Source of the DNA: CADEEX01 sp964577955
Lineage (GTDB): Bacteria; Acidobacteriota; Vicinamibacteria; Vicinamibacterales; CAVVIG01
Length of the DNA: 64,000 nucleotides
Assembly (NCBI GenBank): GCA_964577955.1
Contig: CAZOAZ010000006.1
Span: 62,001 to 126,000, forward strand
Direction of reading: 5' to 3'
Of the stretch, positions 1-7,367 are shown piece after piece. Below the pieces are notes generated by a model. It was not told the origin of the DNA, made no database searches, and saw only the letters and a program-made list of their open reading frames with translations. Every line of letters starts with the position of its first letter. Position 1 is the stretch's first letter. Position numbers and translations under genes: made by a program.

Positions 1-447
1 GCCAACCCGCACCCAGCCGCTGCGCTCGTAGAGCCGCTCGGCGTCGGCGCTCGCCGTGTCAAGCACCAGCAGCGTCTTGCGCAGCTCGCGCGCCGCCGCT
101 TCAGCTGCCCGGAGCAGCGCCGCTCCCACGCCGTGCCGCCGCGCCCGCCGGTGCACCAGCATCTTGGCCAAATCGGCGCGATGCGGCTGGTTCTCCGGCA
201 GGTCGTAGACGAGTTGCACCGTGCCGCAGATCCCCTGCGCATCTTCCGCAACGAGCAGCGTGCGCTCGCCACGCGCGACGCCGATCGCCACACGCCGCCA
301 GAACGCGGCAGCCCGCCCGGCTGTCAGGGGATCCATGAAGCTCACCGAGGCCCCGCCGGCAACGCAGTCGAGCAGCACGTCGGTGAGGCCGTCGATGACG
401 CCGGCGTCAACGGGCGCAACGCGCCGCACCGTCACCGTGGCGCTCAT
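1..447 (-). CDS. GNAT family N-acetyltransferase (partial, C-terminus off the left edge)
   Basis: Predicted acetyl-CoA-dependent N-acetyltransferase, cut by the window edge so the C-terminus is missing. Reading back from ATG at 447 gives 149 residues with an acetyl-CoA-binding loop near residue 100 (HRRARRHGVGAALL, the R-x-x-G-x-G/A pattern) and a terminal DAERLYERSGW strand typical of GNAT enzymes. Its ATG overlaps the TGA of the upstream XRE-cupin gene (ATGA), so the two are probably translationally coupled and co-regulated. The acceptor substrate cannot be read from sequence. Confidence 0.8.
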   Translation of the reverse strand, partial: MSATVTVRRVAPVDAGVIDGLTDVLLDCVAGGASVSFMDPLTAGRAAAFWRRVAIGVARGERTLLVAEDAQGICGTVQLVYDLPENQPHRADLAKMLVHRRARRHGVGAALLRAAEAAARELRKTLLVLDTASADAERLYERSGWVRVG

Positions 448-1055
448 CGCCGCACCACCGGCGCCGACGCAATCACGACGGCATAGCGGGTCGTCTTCCG
501 GGTGGGGTTGTGGAAGGTCGTCGGCCGATCGGCCAGCATCGCGAGACAATCGCCGCTCTTGAGCCGGTAGCGATCGCGGCCGATCGCGATCTCGATCGTG
601 CCGTCGATCACCCAGACCTGCTGATGGACGCGCAGGTCGGGCCAGCTGTTGTCGAACGTCACTCGCGCGCCGGCTGGAAACTCGATCTCGACGATCTGCA
701 TCGGCTGCCCGGTGTTGGGCGGCGAGACGTTGCGCCGCCGGTAGCCCGATTCCGGATCCCGCCAGTCGGGCTGATCGGCCCGTCGCGCGACCGGACCGCT
801 GGCTTCGCGATCCGCAGCCAGTGGATCGAAGAGCGACGCCAGGACAACGCCGAGCCCGACGGACAGTTTTTCCAGCACGACCGCGGTCGGACTCGACTCG
901 CCGCGCTCGACGAGCGAGATCATCGAGCGGCTGACGCCGCTCTTCGCCGCCAGCTGGTCGAGCGACAGCCCTCTCGCGGCGCGCAGTTCGCGGACTCGCT
1001 CGGCAATGCGTTGATTGAGGTTCGTTGCGGACGGGGCGTCGAGAGCTTCCACCAT
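444..1055 (-). CDS. XRE-family regulator with C-terminal cupin domain
   Basis: DNA-binding regulator with an N-terminal Cro/C1-type helix-turn-helix (roughly residues 15-68, including LAAKSGVSRSMISLVERGE) and a C-terminal small-molecule-binding cupin domain (about 120-195, with HQQVWVIDGTIEIAIG). This architecture is typical of one-component regulators that sense a metabolite and control a neighbouring enzyme. The downstream acetyltransferase overlaps its stop codon. I chose the ATG at 1055 because a perfect inverted repeat lies directly over and upstream of it. An in-frame ATG at 1073 would add six residues but would place that operator inside the gene. Neither start has a clear ribosome site. 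Confidence 0.85.
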   Translation of the reverse strand: MVEALDAPSATNLNQRIAERVRELRAARGLSLDQLAAKSGVSRSMISLVERGESSPTAVVLEKLSVGLGVVLASLFDPLAADREASGPVARRADQPDWRDPESGYRRRNVSPPNTGQPMQIVEIEFPAGARVTFDNSWPDLRVHQQVWVIDGTIEIAIGRDRYRLKSGDCLAMLADRPTTFHNPTRKTTRYAVVIASAPVVRR

Positions 1056-1077
1056 AATGGACAACATATCCATTATG
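1053..1077. promoter_or_regulatory. Inverted-repeat operator at the start of the XRE-cupin gene
   Basis: Perfect 9-bp inverted repeat CATAATGGA / TCCATTATG separated by 7 bp, overlapping the chosen start codon of the XRE-cupin gene. It is A+T-rich in G+C-rich surroundings. Position and symmetry suggest the site where the regulator represses its own operon. This is inferred, not shown. Confidence 0.6.
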
Positions 1078-1093
1078 AAGGACGGCGGTCAAG

Positions 1094-1222
1094 TCAGACT
1101 TCGGTAGGGACAGCCTTTAGGCTGTCCGTCGGCCGTCGCTGCCACGCTGGTCGATATCGGCGGCCGGCGGCCAAGCCGTAGACGATGGCGCCGACGGATA
1201 GGGCAATCCACAGGTGCGTCAT
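1094..1222 (-). CDS. Possible 42-residue membrane peptide (low confidence)
   Basis: Short reading frame beginning MTHLWIALSVGAIVYGLAAG, a plausible single membrane span followed by an Arg-rich tail. Its last 13 codons run through a REP element, so the frame may be an accident of repeat insertion or a truncated remnant. No convincing ribosome site. It occupies the otherwise gene-free stretch 1074-1340. Confidence 0.2.
   Translation of the reverse strand: MTHLWIALSVGAIVYGLAAGRRYRPAWQRRPTDSLKAVPTEV
1103..1128 (+). repeat. REP element, GTAG-headed hairpin (copy 1)
   Basis: 26-bp copy starting GGTAGGGACAG with a stem around CTTTAG and ending CTGTCCG. One of 12 near-identical copies in the window, here in the intergenic gap after the XRE gene start. 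Confidence 0.85.
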
Positions 1223-1340
1223 GCCATGGCCGGTCAAAGGCCCGACGCACGGGGCCGAGCCATGGATTTGACGAACCCAGGCCGACCTCGGTCACCTCTT
1301 CTCGCGCCGTCAGTGCCATGATGTGAGACCGCTGTCGAGA

Positions 1341-1835
1341 CTAACCGCCCGCCGCCGGGTAGATGATGAACTCGAGCAGATTGCCATCAGGATCGCGAAT
1401 GTAGGTGCTCGTGCCCTGACGCGCCCGACCACCCGATCGTGCGACGGGGCCTTCAACGACCGTCGCACCGACTTTGGCGATGAGCGTTGACAAGTCCGCC
1501 GCGGAGCCGTCCCACACAAAGCACAAATCGCCGCACGGAGGCGCCGCTTTCGGCGCCTTCAGCGTGAACTGCGGATTCTGCCAGAGCGTCGGCCGGTGAA
1601 AGTTGATCATCTGATCGCCGACATAGACCGACACGACATTCGGCGTCTCGTTCAGGCGCAGGCCGAGCCCGCGGTAGAACGCCAGCATCGCGTCGACGTT
1701 CTGCATCGGCAACGCGACATGGTCGAAGCCGCGGATGCCGCCTGGCGACTGGGCCGCGACATGAGCGGCTTCGCCGGCGGCAGCGGCGCCAATCAGCGAC
1801 TTGAAAAACGTCCGGCGCGAGGATGCGTGCGACAT
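1341..1835 (-). CDS. Secreted VOC-superfamily (glyoxalase/dioxygenase-like) protein
   Basis: VOC-fold protein of 164 residues with an N-terminal twin-arginine signal (SRRTFFKSLIGAAAAG), so probably exported folded with its metal. The fold runs from GFDHVALPMQNVDAMLAFYRG to YIRDPDGNLLEFI, with the usual first-strand His and last-strand Glu metal ligands. The longer open frame to 1961 is rejected because its first 42 residues are Arg/Ser-rich, antisense-like and overlap the next gene. The start lies 4 bp after the stop of the DUF1801 gene, so they are likely one operon. Substrate unknown. Confidence 0.85.
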   Translation of the reverse strand: MSHASSRRTFFKSLIGAAAAGEAAHVAAQSPGGIRGFDHVALPMQNVDAMLAFYRGLGLRLNETPNVVSVYVGDQMINFHRPTLWQNPQFTLKAPKAAPPCGDLCFVWDGSAADLSTLIAKVGATVVEGPVARSGGRARQGTSTYIRDPDGNLLEFIIYPAAGG

Positions 1836-1839
1836 CAGG

Positions 1840-2217
1840 TCATCCCAGCTCGGCGACGCGAGCCTTGACCAGCTTCTTGATGAGGGCCGCCGGCAGCGGC
1901 TCGTCCAGGGGAAAGCGGACGGTGCCCTTCGAGGTTTCGTAGCCCGCGAGTTCCTTCGCAAAGGCCCCGCGAATCTTGGCGCCGATCGGATAGAGACTCG
2001 TGTGCGCCTTCCACCCCGCGTACCAGATGAGGATGCGGCCGTTGAGACGCATCGCCGGAATGCTGTAGCTGAACGCGTCAGTCGCGCCCGGCGCGGCCTC
2101 CCTGATGATCGTCCGCAGCGCCTTCATCACGCGCCGCGTTTTTGGCGGCAGCGCCGTGTTGTAGGCGCGAAGCCGCGCGAGTTGATCGCCTGGGTCAGGA
2201 CGTTTCACAGCAGCCAT
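1840..2217 (-). CDS. DUF1801 (YdhG/YdeI-like) protein
   Basis: Small cytosolic protein of 125 residues with the DUF1801 pattern: an N-terminal helix (LRTIIREAAPGATDAFSYSI), then MRLNGRILIWYAGWKAHTSLYPI and a C-terminal KGTVRFPLDEPLP stretch. The family is related to iron-chaperone/YdhG folds and its role is poorly defined. The ATG at 2217 is preferred: upstream extension would translate a REP element (GQPEGCPYRS). A GGAG lies about 10 bases upstream. It overlaps nothing but sits 4 bp before the VOC gene. Confidence 0.8.
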   Translation of the reverse strand: MAAVKRPDPGDQLARLRAYNTALPPKTRRVMKALRTIIREAAPGATDAFSYSIPAMRLNGRILIWYAGWKAHTSLYPIGAKIRGAFAKELAGYETSKGTVRFPLDEPLPAALIKKLVKARVAELG

Positions 2218-2231
2218 CTCGGTTCCGCTCC

Positions 2232-2257
2232 GGTAGGGACAGCCTTCAGGCTGTCCG
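2232..2257 (+). repeat. REP element (copy 2)
   Basis: 26-bp GTAG-headed hairpin with loop CTTCAG, between the L-asparaginase stop and the DUF1801 start. Confidence 0.85.
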
Positions 2258-2264
2258 CTCACCA

Positions 2265-3362
2265 TCAATACTCGTTGAACATCCGGCGAATCTGATTCAC
2301 ATCTCGCGTCTTCGTCAGCGCCAGCATCAGGAGTATGCGCGCCTTCTGCGGATTGAGCGTATCCGCCGCCACCAGCCCCATCGCATCCGCCGTCGCCGTC
2401 CCGATGACACGGCCATTGCCGGTCCGGCTCGCCCGCACGATCACCGGCCGTGACTCGGGCGGCAAGGCCAGGAGCGGCCGCAGCGCATCGCGCTCCGGCG
2501 TCGACAGTCCGCCGGCGCCGGTTCCCGCGTACACGATCCCGCGAGCGCCGTCGGTGACCAGGACTTCGGCGAGGTTCGTGCTCGACGACACGTACGAATA
2601 CAGAATCTCCACGCGCGGCAGGGCCGTCATGCCGCGCACGTCGAACTCCGACTGCGCGGTGTGCCGCCTCGTCGACGCACGGTAGTAGCTCACCTTGTCA
2701 TCGTCAACGTAACCGAGGACACCCAGTTCGGGTGCGCGGAACGTCTCGACACGGTAGGTGTTGGTCTTCGTGACGTCGCGAGCGGCATTGATCTCATCGT
2801 TCAGCACGACGAGCGCCCCCTTGCCGCGCGACTCCGGCGCCACCGCGGTCCGGATCGCGTTGAGCAGGTTCAGCGGACCATCGGCGCTGATCGCCGTGGA
2901 CGGCCGCATCGCGCCGACGACCACGACCGGCCGATCGTGCTTCACCGTCAGGTTGAGGAAATACGCCGTTTCCTCGAGCGTATTGGTCCCGTGCGTGACC
3001 ACCACGCCGGCGACGTTGGCGTCGGCGGCAAAGATCTCGTTGATCCGCTGCGCCAGCCGGAGCCAGTGCTGCACCGTGATGTCGGAGCTGCTGACGTTGG
3101 CAATCTGCTCGACCCTGACGCGCGCGACCTTCGCGATTTCCGGCACCGCCGCAACCAGGTCCTCCCCGGCAACCGAACCGGCGCGATAGTTCGCCAGGTC
3201 GGTCGGCGACGTGCCGCGACCGGCGATCGTGCCGCCTGTGGCGAGCACCCACACCAGCGGCAGCTCGCGGGTCGCCGTCTGCGCGGCCAGCGGCGACGCG
3301 CGGAACGCGCCGCAGACGATCCCGATGAGCATCACACCAAGCCGCAGTCGCGTCGCGGTCAT
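2265..3362 (-). CDS. Exported type II-like L-asparaginase
   Basis: Asparaginase/glutaminase family enzyme of 365 residues, probably periplasmic: it starts with a hydrophobic signal peptide ending SPLAAQ (about residue 28). The first catalytic loop ATGGTIAG is at 41-48 (nucleophile Thr45) and the second is VVTHGTNTLEETAYF at 121-135. SADGPLNLLNA and DVTKTNT follow. In the second loop the usual catalytic Asp of GTD is Asn (GTN), and by eye the usual catalytic Lys is not conserved in TAVAPESRGKG. The fold is clear, but activity on asparagine should not be assumed. Confidence 0.88.
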   Translation of the reverse strand: MTATRLRLGVMLIGIVCGAFRASPLAAQTATRELPLVWVLATGGTIAGRGTSPTDLANYRAGSVAGEDLVAAVPEIAKVARVRVEQIANVSSSDITVQHWLRLAQRINEIFAADANVAGVVVTHGTNTLEETAYFLNLTVKHDRPVVVVGAMRPSTAISADGPLNLLNAIRTAVAPESRGKGALVVLNDEINAARDVTKTNTYRVETFRAPELGVLGYVDDDKVSYYRASTRRHTAQSEFDVRGMTALPRVEILYSYVSSSTNLAEVLVTDGARGIVYAGTGAGGLSTPERDALRPLLALPPESRPVIVRASRTGNGRVIGTATADAMGLVAADTLNPQKARILLMLALTKTRDVNQIRRMFNEY

Positions 3363-3379
3363 GACAATTCTCAGGAGTA

Positions 3380-4276
3380 TCAGTCGATCAGTTCACTGAA
3401 CACGAGCACGTAGCCATTCGGATCGCGGACTTCGAATTCCCAGTCGCCATAGAACTGCTTCGAGAGCGGCCGATGGATGAATGGACGATCGCGGACCGTC
3501 TCATAGAAAGCGCGGACGCCGCGCATCCGGATGTACGCTTCCCACACGCCTTCGGGCCGCGCTGTCGTCAAGTCAGGTTTGCGGTAGCCCGCGAGCGCCA
3601 GCAGCATGATTTCGACGCCGTCGCGAGTCACGGCGGCAAACGAGTACGGCGCGGTGTCGGGAAACCGGCCGGTGACGCGGAAACCGAGTTCGCTGGCGTA
3701 CCAGGTCGAGGCCGCTTCCACGTCCGGTACGACAAACGTCGGCGATGCGGAATCCAGATGGCCAGTGGCCGAATGCGGCACCGGCTGGCTCCGGCTCACG
3801 TCGTCATGCCGCAGTTCGAAACACACCGTCCGCGGCACGAATCCGAGCCGCTCGAACACCCGGTGCGCCTCCTGATTGAACGACCACGAGGTGACCTCCA
3901 CGTCGTCGATCCCCTCGCTGCGGACACCGGCGATCACCGTGCCCAGCAGCGCGCGGCCGATGCCCTGCCGCCGGCACGACGGATCCACGGCAATCTGATC
4001 GATTTCGCTCCAGCGCCGCGGCTGTGAGAAAGGGTTCGCGGTGCGCTGATGCACGATCGCCACGACGTAACCCACCGGCGCGCCGTCGAGCTCCGCGATC
4101 CAGACGCGCGCGCCCTGACGTTCGAGCAGCGTGTGATACCACTCGATCAAGTCCGGGAGACTGGTCGGCTTGAAGTGATCGGGCCGAACGACCAGGTGGC
4201 GGTCCTGGACGAAGCCATTGAGGCGCGCCAGGCGCTCTTCGTCGCCAAACACCGCTTTGCGAATCGTCGTGGCCAT
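3380..4276 (-). CDS. GNAT acetyltransferase fused to a VOC domain
   Basis: Fusion of 298 residues. Residues 1-150 are a GNAT domain with the acetyl-CoA loop DPSCRRQGIGRALLG and the final HRVFERLGFVPR strand. Residues 165-298 are a VOC domain (PTFVVPDVEAASTWYASELG through FEVRDPNGYVLVF), resembling bleomycin-resistance/glyoxalase-like binding proteins. The frame open to 4417 contains 47 unlikely residues upstream of MATTIRKAV, so I start at 4276. One plausible role is modifying a small toxic compound held by the VOC part; the substrate is unknown. Confidence 0.85.
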   Translation of the reverse strand: MATTIRKAVFGDEERLARLNGFVQDRHLVVRPDHFKPTSLPDLIEWYHTLLERQGARVWIAELDGAPVGYVVAIVHQRTANPFSQPRRWSEIDQIAVDPSCRRQGIGRALLGTVIAGVRSEGIDDVEVTSWSFNQEAHRVFERLGFVPRTVCFELRHDDVSRSQPVPHSATGHLDSASPTFVVPDVEAASTWYASELGFRVTGRFPDTAPYSFAAVTRDGVEIMLLALAGYRKPDLTTARPEGVWEAYIRMRGVRAFYETVRDRPFIHRPLSKQFYGDWEFEVRDPNGYVLVFSELID

Positions 4277-4325
4277 CGGGTGCCGGGCATTTTCGCATGT
4301 GATCGCCGGGCTCGCGACAGGCTGA

Positions 4326-4853
4326 TCAGGGTCGTTTGAGAATCGACAAGTACGCGCGCCAGGGACCCACCGCCTCCTGATATTGGCGCGCCACGACCCG
4401 CACGATCTGGCTGACATGCGACATGTCGTGCGCGACCCATGTCGCTAGATGCTGACCCAGCGTGACGACGCCAAACTCGGGATGCCGGCCGGTGCGGGAC
4501 AAGTCGCTGTGGGTGAGTTCCAGCTGCGTCAAGCGATCGAGGCTGTCGGCGCGCAGCGTCCTGAAGGTCGCGAGCAGTTCCTCGAGTGTCCGTCCCTGGG
4601 ACGCCGTGAACATCGCTTCGCGATCGAACGGCGGAAACGGCCGCGTTTCGCCATGCTGCAGGAGATGCTCGACGCGCGGCATCCAGTCGGTCCGCTCGCC
4701 ATGAATCAGATGTCCGACGACATCGTACGGGCTCCAGGTGCCGGGGCCTTCGACAGCATTGACCCAGACCTCCGGCAGGTCGCGAAGGAGATCGTCGACG
4801 ACGACGGGAGTGCGCTTCAGGATGGGTAGTGCGTGATCGAGGCGAAAGTCCAT
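4326..4853 (-). CDS. DinB-family metalloenzyme (DinB 1)
   Basis: Four-helix DinB/DUF664-type protein, 175 residues. Likely metal-binding histidines lie in YDVVGHLIHGERTDW and TWVAHDMSHVSQI, the usual three-His pattern. Family members include thiol-dependent transferases and many uncharacterised proteins. The start at MDFRLDHALP is chosen because the longer frame reads through a heptamer repeat and antisense of PhzF. Confidence 0.85.
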   Translation of the reverse strand: MDFRLDHALPILKRTPVVVDDLLRDLPEVWVNAVEGPGTWSPYDVVGHLIHGERTDWMPRVEHLLQHGETRPFPPFDREAMFTASQGRTLEELLATFRTLRADSLDRLTQLELTHSDLSRTGRHPEFGVVTLGQHLATWVAHDMSHVSQIVRVVARQYQEAVGPWRAYLSILKRP

Positions 4854-4857
4854 ATCA

Positions 4858-4890
4858 GGTGCCGGGTGCCGGGTGCCGGGTTCCGGGTGG
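4858..4890. repeat. GCCGGGT heptamer array 1
   Basis: About four tandem copies of GCCGGGT/TCCGGGT directly upstream of the DinB 1 start. Similar arrays occur near 14490 and 29820. Confidence 0.8.
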
Positions 4891-4894
4891 CGCG

Positions 4895-5791
4895 TCACAG
4901 ATGAATCGAACCTTCGGTGACCATGACAGAGGCACCGCCGATCCAGGTGCCGGTGACCGCGCCGTCGCGCTTCTCGGCGCGTGCCTCGAGCGTGCTCGGC
5001 CGCCCCATCTCCACGCCTTGCGCGATGCGCCAGCGAAACATCCCGTCGCGTTCGGGTTGAAGACCGGCGAGCAGTCCTGCCAACGCGCAATTGGCACTGC
5101 CGGTCGCCGGATCCTCGACGATGCCGGCAAGCGGCGCGAACATCCGCGTGCGCAGATCGAATTCGTCATCCGTTCTGGCGTACAGGTGCACCCCGGTCCA
5201 GCTCTCGCCGGCGGCGATCGCTTCGAGCGCCGGCAACGACACCTTCGCCCGCTCCAGCGCGGCCCGGTCGCGGAGTTCGACGACAAGAAACGGCAAGCCG
5301 ACCGAGGCGACGCGCGGTGGATGATGCGCCGTCACGATGTCGTCGGCGTGCAACGAAACGGCTGCCGCGACCGCGGCGGCGGGATGCACCTTCCCGAGTG
5401 CGACCGGCTGCGGCGCGGCGAGTTCACACGATGTGATCTGGCCATGTGCCTCGTGAACCGTGACCTCGACCAGGCCGGCACCTTCCTCAAACGTCACCGT
5501 CCGTGTGCCGTGAACCTGGCCGAATTCCCCGGTCGAAGCGAGGACGAACGCGGTGCCGACGTTGGGATGACCGGCGAACGGGATTTCGCTCGACGGCGTG
5601 AAGATGCGAACCTTGCGCGTGTGCCCAGCTTCCGCTGGAAACACGAACGTCGTTTCGGAGAAGTTGAACTCCCGCGCGATCTGCTGCATCTGCCGGCCGG
5701 AGAGACCGCTCGCGTGCGGTAGAACAGCGAGCGGATTGCCGCCGAAACGGGTCGTTGTAAAGACGTCGCAGGTCAGGAACTGATAGGCCAC
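4895..5791 (-). CDS. PhzF-family isomerase/epimerase-like protein
   Basis: PhzF/diaminopimelate-epimerase-fold protein of 298 residues. Recognisable features are the N-terminal CDVFTTTRFGGNPLAV, the putative catalytic Glu in FNFSETTFV, IFTPSSEIPFAGHPNVGTA and EDPATGSANCALAG. The family includes phenazine-pathway PhzF and many enzymes of unknown substrate; no phenazine genes are nearby. The start is a GTG (VAYQFLTC...) that matches the family N-terminus. The frame extends 76 residues further upstream without family similarity. It is divergent from the RibD-like gene. Confidence 0.85.
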   Translation of the reverse strand: MAYQFLTCDVFTTTRFGGNPLAVLPHASGLSGRQMQQIAREFNFSETTFVFPAEAGHTRKVRIFTPSSEIPFAGHPNVGTAFVLASTGEFGQVHGTRTVTFEEGAGLVEVTVHEAHGQITSCELAAPQPVALGKVHPAAAVAAAVSLHADDIVTAHHPPRVASVGLPFLVVELRDRAALERAKVSLPALEAIAAGESWTGVHLYARTDDEFDLRTRMFAPLAGIVEDPATGSANCALAGLLAGLQPERDGMFRWRIAQGVEMGRPSTLEARAEKRDGAVTGTWIGGASVMVTEGSIHL

Positions 5792-6073
5792 GGGATACGA
5801 TCCGCTGGTGCGAGAAAGCGAGCCTTCGTCGAATGGTGAGATCGTACGGCATTGTACTGAAGTGCGAAGTTCCGGTAGCGTCCGGGTCACGCGACTCGGA
5901 ACGACGGCTGCGCCTGACGACGGCGCTTCCCGCCAGCAGTTCACCATCGCCAGGCCGTGCGATTCGCGGGCTCCTGGATCGGCCGCAACCGCGAATCGCC
6001 GGGCGCCAACGTGATACACGCGGTTGCGGATAGAAACCTATCACCTGCAATCTGCTACAGTCGACGCAAGAAC

Positions 6074-6514
6074 GTGGCTGACGAACACGTCTCCTTGATG
6101 CGAGAGGCGCTCCGTGAAAGCTCGCGGGCGCTCCCCGCGTGTCTTCCCAATCCTCCCGTCGGGTGCGTGATCGCCTTTCAGGGTGAAGTGGTGGCGCGCG
6201 GCTACACCAACCCGCCGGGCCAACCGCATGCGGAGGCCATGGCGCTCCGGAGCCTGGCGCGGTCGGCCGCCGCCGGCCAGCTGTCGGTGTATGTGACGCT
6301 CGAGCCCTGTTCATTCGACGGCCGGACGCCGTCCTGCGCCAAGGCGCTCGTATCGGCCGGAGTCGGTCGGGTCTTTGTCGGCATCATCGATCCTCATCCG
6401 CGCAACCGCGGCCGCGGCATCGAGATTCTCAAAGACGCCGGCATCGCCGTGGAGGTCGGTCTCCTGGCGAACGAGATCGAATCCGTTCTGGCGCCGTATC
6501 TGGTTCGTGACTGA
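6074..6514 (+). CDS. Stand-alone RibD-type deaminase domain
   Basis: Zinc-dependent pyrimidine deaminase domain like the N-terminal half of RibD, which deaminates an aminopyrimidine riboside phosphate in riboflavin synthesis. The zinc motif is complete: HAEAMALRSL supplies His and the catalytic Glu, and PCSFDGRTPSC the two Cys. The protein is only 146 residues and ends without the reductase domain normally fused in RibD. The GTG start is chosen because VADEHVSLMREAL matches the usual RibD N-terminus. The stop overlaps the downstream lipoprotein start (GTGACTGA). Confidence 0.82.
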   Translation: MADEHVSLMREALRESSRALPACLPNPPVGCVIAFQGEVVARGYTNPPGQPHAEAMALRSLARSAAAGQLSVYVTLEPCSFDGRTPSCAKALVSAGVGRVFVGIIDPHPRNRGRGIEILKDAGIAVEVGLLANEIESVLAPYLVRD

Positions 6515-7367
6515 GCGCCGCGTTCCCTCCCTGTTACTGGCGGTGATCGTCGGCCTGGCGCTGACCGGATGCAGTTCGCCAACCGCCAGCGATCCGCCGA
6601 CCGCACCCGGCGGTCCTTCGACATCGAGCACGCTTGCCGCGCTACAACTGGCCGGCGATCCGGCCGGCGCGGCGGGCGCCAGCTGGACGTACCGCGCGAC
6701 CGACAACGGCGTCGCCTACGACCTGCGCGGTGTGCTGTTCAAGCCGGCCGGAAACGGTCCCTTCCCCGCCGTCATCGTGAGCCACGGTGCCGGCGGGAAC
6801 TCGACCGGCTACTCGTCGGCCATCGCTCGTGTGATGGTGCAGTGGGGCCTGGTCGTCATTGCGACCAACTACACGCACGCCGGCGGCGTGCCGCTCGGCG
6901 CGCCCGGTTCGCTGACACAGCCCGGCGCGAGCACGCCGAACCTCCAGCGCGCCGAAAAGCTTCTCGACATCCTGCGCGCGCTCGGCTACGTGGACATGCG
7001 CCGCGTCGCCGCCCACGGACACAGCATGGGCGCATTCCTGACTGCGTATCTGATTAGTGCGGATTCGGCGTCGTTTCTCGTCGCGTCACATACCGCCGGC
7101 GGCGCGATTCCCGACGGCTTCTCGGCGGCGGCACCCACCGAGTCGCAGGTTGCCGGCATCGCCATCCCGTATCAGATGCATCACGGTGACGCCGATCTCG
7201 TGGTGCCGATCGCCAACGATCAACGGCTCGCCGGCGTGCTGTCGCGGCGCAATGTCACCTATCAACTCGTCGTCTACCCGGGCGCCGATCACGACGACGT
7301 GTCGCAGTCGAGCCTCGTGCTCGAACGCGTGCGCAGCTGGTATACGGACTACGGACTCTTTCGCTGA
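6507..7367 (+). CDS. Lipoprotein alpha/beta hydrolase (dienelactone-hydrolase-like)
   Basis: Exported lipid-anchored hydrolase of 286 residues. The signal peptide ends in lipobox LTGC about 25 residues from the GTG start. The core has an oxyanion-loop segment VIVSHGAGG, nucleophile elbow GHSMG (Ser), an acid in HHGDADLVVP and a base in GADHDD, a full Ser-Asp-His set. It resembles the dienelactone hydrolase/chlorophyllase-like group acting on esters. Its first codons overlap the end of the deaminase gene by 8 bp, so they are co-transcribed, although a functional link is not obvious. Confidence 0.85.
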   Translation: MTERRVPSLLLAVIVGLALTGCSSPTASDPPTAPGGPSTSSTLAALQLAGDPAGAAGASWTYRATDNGVAYDLRGVLFKPAGNGPFPAVIVSHGAGGNSTGYSSAIARVMVQWGLVVIATNYTHAGGVPLGAPGSLTQPGASTPNLQRAEKLLDILRALGYVDMRRVAAHGHSMGAFLTAYLISADSASFLVASHTAGGAIPDGFSAAAPTESQVAGIAIPYQMHHGDADLVVPIANDQRLAGVLSRRNVTYQLVVYPGADHDDVSQSSLVLERVRSWYTDYGLFR

